Assembly: GCA_937919015.1 (NCBI GenBank)
Contig: CALFPN010000124.1
Span: forward strand, 1-7,752
Length of the DNA stretch: 7,752 nt
Origin: an uncultured Clostridia bacterium
Lineage (GTDB): Bacteria; Bacillota; Clostridia; Lachnospirales; Anaerotignaceae
Direction of reading: 5' to 3'
Below are positions 5,059-7,752 of the stretch, one piece after another (the stretch's first letter is position 1; the number at the start of each line of letters is the position of its first letter). Position numbers and translations under genes: made by a program. The notes below the pieces were generated by a model, which saw only the letters and a list, made by a program, of their open reading frames with translations, was not told the DNA's origin and did no database searches.

Positions 5059-5616
5059 TTATTCTTCGGGCAAATTGTTTTCTGCTTTGGCAAGGGAAGA
5101 AAGAAATTCCCGATAATACTGGTTTACGTTTTTCTTCCAGTTGCGGCAGATATTCTGTGCCTGATTTTTGGAAACAACGGAAACGCTGATTTCCATCAGG
5201 GTTGCCCCTGCATCATCACAAAGGCCGCATTTTACCAGAAAATCACCGTTCAGTTCCGGAAAATAATTGGCGGTTACGGCATATTCTGCACGGATCCGCT
5301 TGCTGTTTTCCCTGACATAGGTGTTGATCTCGTTTTTGACATCATCAGAGATACGATTGATGAAGTAATTCATCACTTCCTCCCCGTCATCGGTCAGGGT
5401 GTAGCGGGTATGGTTCTGTTCCTGGGTCTTTTCCAGCCAGCCGGCAGTTTCCAGTTCGGAAAGGTACTGTTGAATGGAAAAATAATCCATATAATTTTTT
5501 TCCAGCAGGAACTGGCAAATTTCACTATTGGAAAGGGAAATCCCCATTTTCTGCAGCAGATGCAGGATGATGAGTTTATTTTCCGCCAGTTTTTTTGTGG
5601 AATACTGCATGGACAT
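5059..5616 (-). CDS. DUF4364 family winged-helix protein
   Basis: This 185-residue protein fits the DUF4364 family common in Clostridia. The first part (about 6-80) reads as a winged helix: a helix with N-K-L-I-I-L-H-L-L, S-N-S-E-I-C-Q-F-L-L, the recognition-like I-Q-Q-Y-L-S-E-L-E-T-A-G-W-L, and a wing ending R-Y-T-L-T-D-D-G. This is the PadR/MarR-like arrangement for DNA binding. The rest (about 90-175) is an alpha/beta region of unknown role, which includes the C-G-L-C-D-D turn. Family members are presumed transcription regulators, but targets are not established. The start at 5616 has AAGGAGG (complement of 5624-5630) with 7 bases between. The alternative ATG two codons later (5610) is too far from it. 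The gene has its own promoter in the gap to the radical SAM gene and ends at a bidirectional terminator. Confidence 0.85.
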   Translation of the reverse strand: MSMQYSTKKLAENKLIILHLLQKMGISLSNSEICQFLLEKNYMDYFSIQQYLSELETAGWLEKTQEQNHTRYTLTDDGEEVMNYFINRISDDVKNEINTYVRENSKRIRAEYAVTANYFPELNGDFLVKCGLCDDAGATLMEISVSVVSKNQAQNICRNWKKNVNQYYREFLSSLAKAENNLPEE

Positions 5617-5660
5617 GGAAAGACCTCCTTTCAGTCAGATTTTGCTTTCATGCAATACAA

Positions 5661-5690
5661 ATATTAGCACATTTTCGCTTTTCTTGTAAA
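5661..5690 (-). promoter_or_regulatory. Sigma-A-type promoter with extended -10 for the DUF4364 gene
   Basis: On the minus strand, TTTACA (5690-5685) is followed after 18 bases by TAATAT (5666-5661), and a TG-x precedes the -10 box. The predicted start is near 5655, giving a leader of about 40 bases that contains the AAGGAGG. The -35 box lies only 6 bases past the radical SAM stop codon. Confidence 0.5.
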
Positions 5691-5695
5691 TAACA

Positions 5696-6616
5696 TCAGT
5701 CAAATTTACAGGACATTCCTTGCTGAATTCTGTTTTCTTTCAGATGTTTGTGGATAGAATTGAGGACATCCCTCTTTCTGAGGCTCCACAAAGGAGCCAG
5801 AAGGGTGTTTTTGTCGCCGTCGCCCGTCAGACGGTGGATGACGATATCCTTCCTGAGATGGGCGATGCAGTCACCCACAAGGGATATGTATTCCTCTTTG
5901 GTCAGGGGCGTATAGTTTCCTGCTTCGTAAATTTCTGCAAGGTCGCTGTCGGAAAGGACATGCAAAAGCTGCAGTTTGATGCCCTGTACGGGCAGCCGGT
6001 TCACGCAGTCGATGGTGCGCAGAATGGTTTCTCTGTTTTCTCCCGGCAGTCCCAGAATGACATGGACGACGACAGGAATACCTCGTTCTGTTAGGTCATG
6101 AACGGCTTTTTCAAACACAGAGAGAGGATAGCCCCGGCGAATGCGTTTGGTGGAAGCCTCATCGGCGGTCTGCAGCCCCAGCTCCACCCAGAGTTTGGTT
6201 TTTTGGTTTAGTTCCGAAAGCAGCTCCAGCACATCCGCAGGCAGACAGTCGCCTCTGGTGGCAATGGAGATACCCTCTACGCCGTCGCAGGCCAGAGCTT
6301 CTTCGTACTTCCGGCGCAATTCCGCCACAGGGGCGTAGGTGTTGGTAAAGGCCTGAAAATAGGCGATATAAGCGGGGTCTTTCCATTTTTCGACGGTCTG
6401 GGCTTTGCCCTGCTCCACCTGCTCTGTAATGGAAAGGGCGGCGTTTTCCGCAAAATCACCGCTGCCCCCTGCGCTGCAGAAAAGACAGCCCCTTGTGCCG
6501 CATCTGCCGTCTCGGTTGGGACAGGTAAAGCCCCCGTCCAGAGAGATCTTTGCGGTTTTTCTGCCGAAAATTTCACGGTAGTATTCGTTTAAACTTCTGT
6601 AGGGCTTGTTGTCCAC
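5696..6616 (-). CDS. TIGR01212 (YhcC-type) radical SAM protein
   Basis: This 306-residue protein belongs to the radical SAM group often annotated TIGR01212 or YhcC. Its signature is near the N terminus: G-G-F-T-C32-P-N-R-D-G, then G-C44-L-F-C47. C32, C44 and C47 are the expected ligands of the catalytic [4Fe-4S] cluster in this family's long-spaced variant, and C39 is an additional cysteine. Further landmarks are the A-Y-F-Q-A-F-T-N-T-Y stretch (about 86-95), G-I-S-I-A-T-R-G-D (about 115-123), W-V-E-L-G-L-Q-T (about 143-150) and V-I-L-G-L-P-G-E (about 187-194), all in the TIM-barrel. The family's substrate is not settled; some relatives act on tRNA or carry out methylthiolation-like chemistry. 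I chose GTG 6616 because AAGGAGG (6631-6625) lies 8 bases before it. The upstream in-frame GTG at 6625 overlaps the ribosome binding site itself. Confidence 0.9.
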   Translation of the reverse strand: MDNKPYRSLNEYYREIFGRKTAKISLDGGFTCPNRDGRCGTRGCLFCSAGGSGDFAENAALSITEQVEQGKAQTVEKWKDPAYIAYFQAFTNTYAPVAELRRKYEEALACDGVEGISIATRGDCLPADVLELLSELNQKTKLWVELGLQTADEASTKRIRRGYPLSVFEKAVHDLTERGIPVVVHVILGLPGENRETILRTIDCVNRLPVQGIKLQLLHVLSDSDLAEIYEAGNYTPLTKEEYISLVGDCIAHLRKDIVIHRLTGDGDKNTLLAPLWSLRKRDVLNSIHKHLKENRIQQGMSCKFD

Positions 6617-6631
6617 GGAAAACACCTCCTT

Positions 6632-7027
6632 TTAAATTTGGATATTTCTTTGCCGCAATTTTTCGCAAAGGGCAGTCAGGGCGCGCCACTGCTGTTCATC
6701 CTTTGCCGTCTGATGCACCAGCAGAAGAAAATCCGCCTTGCTGCTTTCCAGAAAGCTGCGGGTGCGTTCTGTTTTTGGTTCTCTGCAGGCGGAAAGGAAA
6801 AGAGAGAAGCTTTCCTCCGTTACGGCCAGAGGGATGCAGGTCTCTATTTTTTTCAGGATGCCGCCGATGGTATCTCCCTCACAGGGCTGTTTTGCCAGAT
6901 GATGATAGAGAGCACGGTTGCCCAGAAAAATCACATTTGGGGCAGGGAAAAGATCCTTTTCCGTCAAAGCATTTCGCAATAGAGATAAATAGCCGCAAAG
7001 GTCTTTGCGGCTGATGGTCTGATTCAT
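6632..7027 (-). CDS. Uncharacterised 131-residue protein upstream of the radical SAM gene
   Basis: I do not recognise this protein. It is predicted soluble and mostly helical, with no signal peptide or membrane segment. The N-terminal part has the helix-like R-K-D-L-C-G-Y-L-S-L-L-R-N-A-L. A strand-turn stretch P-N-V-I-F-L-G-N-R-A-L-Y-H-H-L follows (31-45), then a glycine-rich turn and two more helical stretches with S-F-S-L-F-L-S-A-C-R and S-K-A-D-F-L-L-L-V-H-Q. Four cysteines are scattered (11, 49, 64, 81) plus one near 121, in no metal-site pattern. The ATG has a GAGGTGAT ribosome binding site just upstream. Its stop (6634-6632) falls at the edge of the ribosome binding site of the radical SAM gene, so the two are almost certainly co-transcribed and may act together. 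Codon use (mainly GAA) matches the right piece. Confidence 0.7.
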   Translation of the reverse strand: MNQTISRKDLCGYLSLLRNALTEKDLFPAPNVIFLGNRALYHHLAKQPCEGDTIGGILKKIETCIPLAVTEESFSLFLSACREPKTERTRSFLESSKADFLLLVHQTAKDEQQWRALTALCEKLRQRNIQI

Positions 7028-7095
7028 AAGATCACCTCAAAACGAGAGTCGTTCTGAGATAATATGTGCAGTTTCCCATTCCTTACGATAGCAGT

Positions 7096-7752
7096 TTATT
7101 CCTCTACGATGGATTTCAGTTCCGCCAGCAGGGCTGCATTGTTTTCGGGAGAAAGGATGCAGAAACGCAGGAAGGATTCATCCAGAAATGTAAAGGAAGA
7201 TGCATCGCGGATGAGCATTTTTTTCAGGATGCATTTTTCAAACAGATCATGGGCGGTTACCTTGTCTGTTTTCAGTTTCAGCAGGATGAAGTTAGCTTCA
7301 GAAGGAAATGCCACGATATTTTTCCATGTGGAAAGCTCTGCGAAGGCTTTTCTTCTTTCCTCGGAAACCAGTTTCTGGGTTTTTTTATGAAACTCGAAAT
7401 CTGTGAAGATTCTCTGACCGATGAAATCTGCCAGAGAGTTTACGCTCCAGGGGTCGGAATTTGTTTTGAAACGATCCAGAAATGCCTGATTGGAGCTCAT
7501 GCCATAGCCCAGACGGATGCCGGGGGCTGCAAAGAATTTGGATGTACCGCGGATGACGAAGAGGTTATCAAATTCTTTGACCAGAGGGATGGAGCAGATG
7601 TCATCCAGAATGTCGGAAAATTCGATATAGGTTTCGTCGATCATGACGGATGCACCGATTTTTTTGCAGTGTTCCAGAATGGTACGCATTTCTTCTACAT
7701 GGATGGCTGTGCCTGTGGGGTTGTTGGGGTTGCAGGCGATAAACATGCCAAC
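7096..7752 (-). CDS. PLP-dependent class I/II aminotransferase, HisC/CobD-like, C-terminal part (start lies outside window)
   Basis: The frame is open to the window edge and ends at TAA 7098-7096, giving 218 residues. It starts just before the N-P-N-N-P-T-G motif of fold-type I aminotransferases. The conserved D-E-T-Y (aspartate pairs with the PLP pyridine nitrogen) and R-G-T-S-K-F-F-A-A-P-G-I-R-L-G-Y-G follow. The lysine there (codon 7537-7539) is the Schiff-base residue, and the arginine in P-G-I-R-L-G binds the cofactor phosphate. L-R-F-C-I near the end holds the arginine that binds the substrate carboxylate. The group includes histidinol-phosphate aminotransferase (HisC) and threonine-phosphate decarboxylase (CobD). 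The S-K-F-F-A-x-P-G variant leans to the CobD-like side, but the substrate cannot be decided. Some Clostridia carry this domain fused behind a nucleotidyltransferase, and the missing N terminus would show this. A gap of 68 bases separates it from the next gene. Confidence 0.85.
   Translation of the reverse strand, partial: VGMFIACNPNNPTGTAIHVEEMRTILEHCKKIGASVMIDETYIEFSDILDDICSIPLVKEFDNLFVIRGTSKFFAAPGIRLGYGMSSNQAFLDRFKTNSDPWSVNSLADFIGQRIFTDFEFHKKTQKLVSEERRKAFAELSTWKNIVAFPSEANFILLKLKTDKVTAHDLFEKCILKKMLIRDASSFTFLDESFLRFCILSPENNAALLAELKSIVEE

Noticed and set aside
7028..7095. Small AACGA-CTC-TCGTT hairpin on the minus strand between the aminotransferase and the 131-residue gene
   Set aside because: The stem is only five pairs with no clear T-run of six or more, too weak to call a terminator. 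I see no good promoter in this gap either.
1..7752. CRISPR arrays, tRNA or rRNA genes, insertion sequences, phage genes
   Set aside because: I looked for regularly spaced repeats, cloverleaf-like stems with conserved T-loop bases, and transposase or integrase motifs on both strands and found none.

Overview
The window looks like two pieces of gut-type Firmicutes (Clostridia) DNA joined near position 2180. On the left (1 to about 2180) the DNA is GC-rich and glutamate is written almost only as GAG: by hand count 53 GAG to 3 GAA across the three genes there. On the right, GAA dominates at once: 16 to 3 in the tail of the hybrid ORF and 18 to 3 in trmB. The switch falls inside one open reading frame (907-2616). 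That frame starts as a Clp-type AAA+ ATPase and ends as an unrelated domain. The simplest reading is a chimeric contig joined at a short GAG/GAA-rich stretch encoding coiled coil. A real gene fusion or recombination is possible but less likely. The left piece resembles Oscillospiraceae and the right piece Lachnospiraceae or relatives; both placements are inferred from gene content and composition.

Left piece, all + strand: the end of a CvpA-family membrane protein (2-262), a CDP-alcohol phosphatidyltransferase, probably PgsA (299-898), and the zinc-finger plus first AAA+ module of a ClpE-like unfoldase (from 907), cut off in its middle coiled coil.

Right piece, + strand: the C-terminal domain of a Clostridia protein of DUF6128 type (to 2616), a good sigma-A-type promoter (2613-2641), trmB (2685-3320) and a Crp/Fnr-type regulator (3335-3988) closed by a strong terminator. 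A structured leader of about 145 bases follows, ending in a terminator-like hairpin next to the ribosome binding site. It precedes a translationally coupled pair: a 2[4Fe-4S] ferredoxin (4191-4391) and a NapH/CcoG-like membrane Fe-S protein (4388-4960). The regulator has four cysteines and sits beside this electron-transfer pair, which suggests a redox- or nitrosative-stress-responsive module.

A bidirectional terminator (5007-5046) separates these genes from a minus-strand group. Read in the direction of transcription, that group is a PLP-dependent aminotransferase entering from the right edge (7752-7096), an unrecognised 131-residue protein (7027-6632), a TIGR01212/YhcC-type radical SAM protein (6616-5696), and a DUF4364 winged-helix protein (5616-5059) with its own promoter. 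I saw no rRNA, tRNA, CRISPR array, transposase or phage gene.
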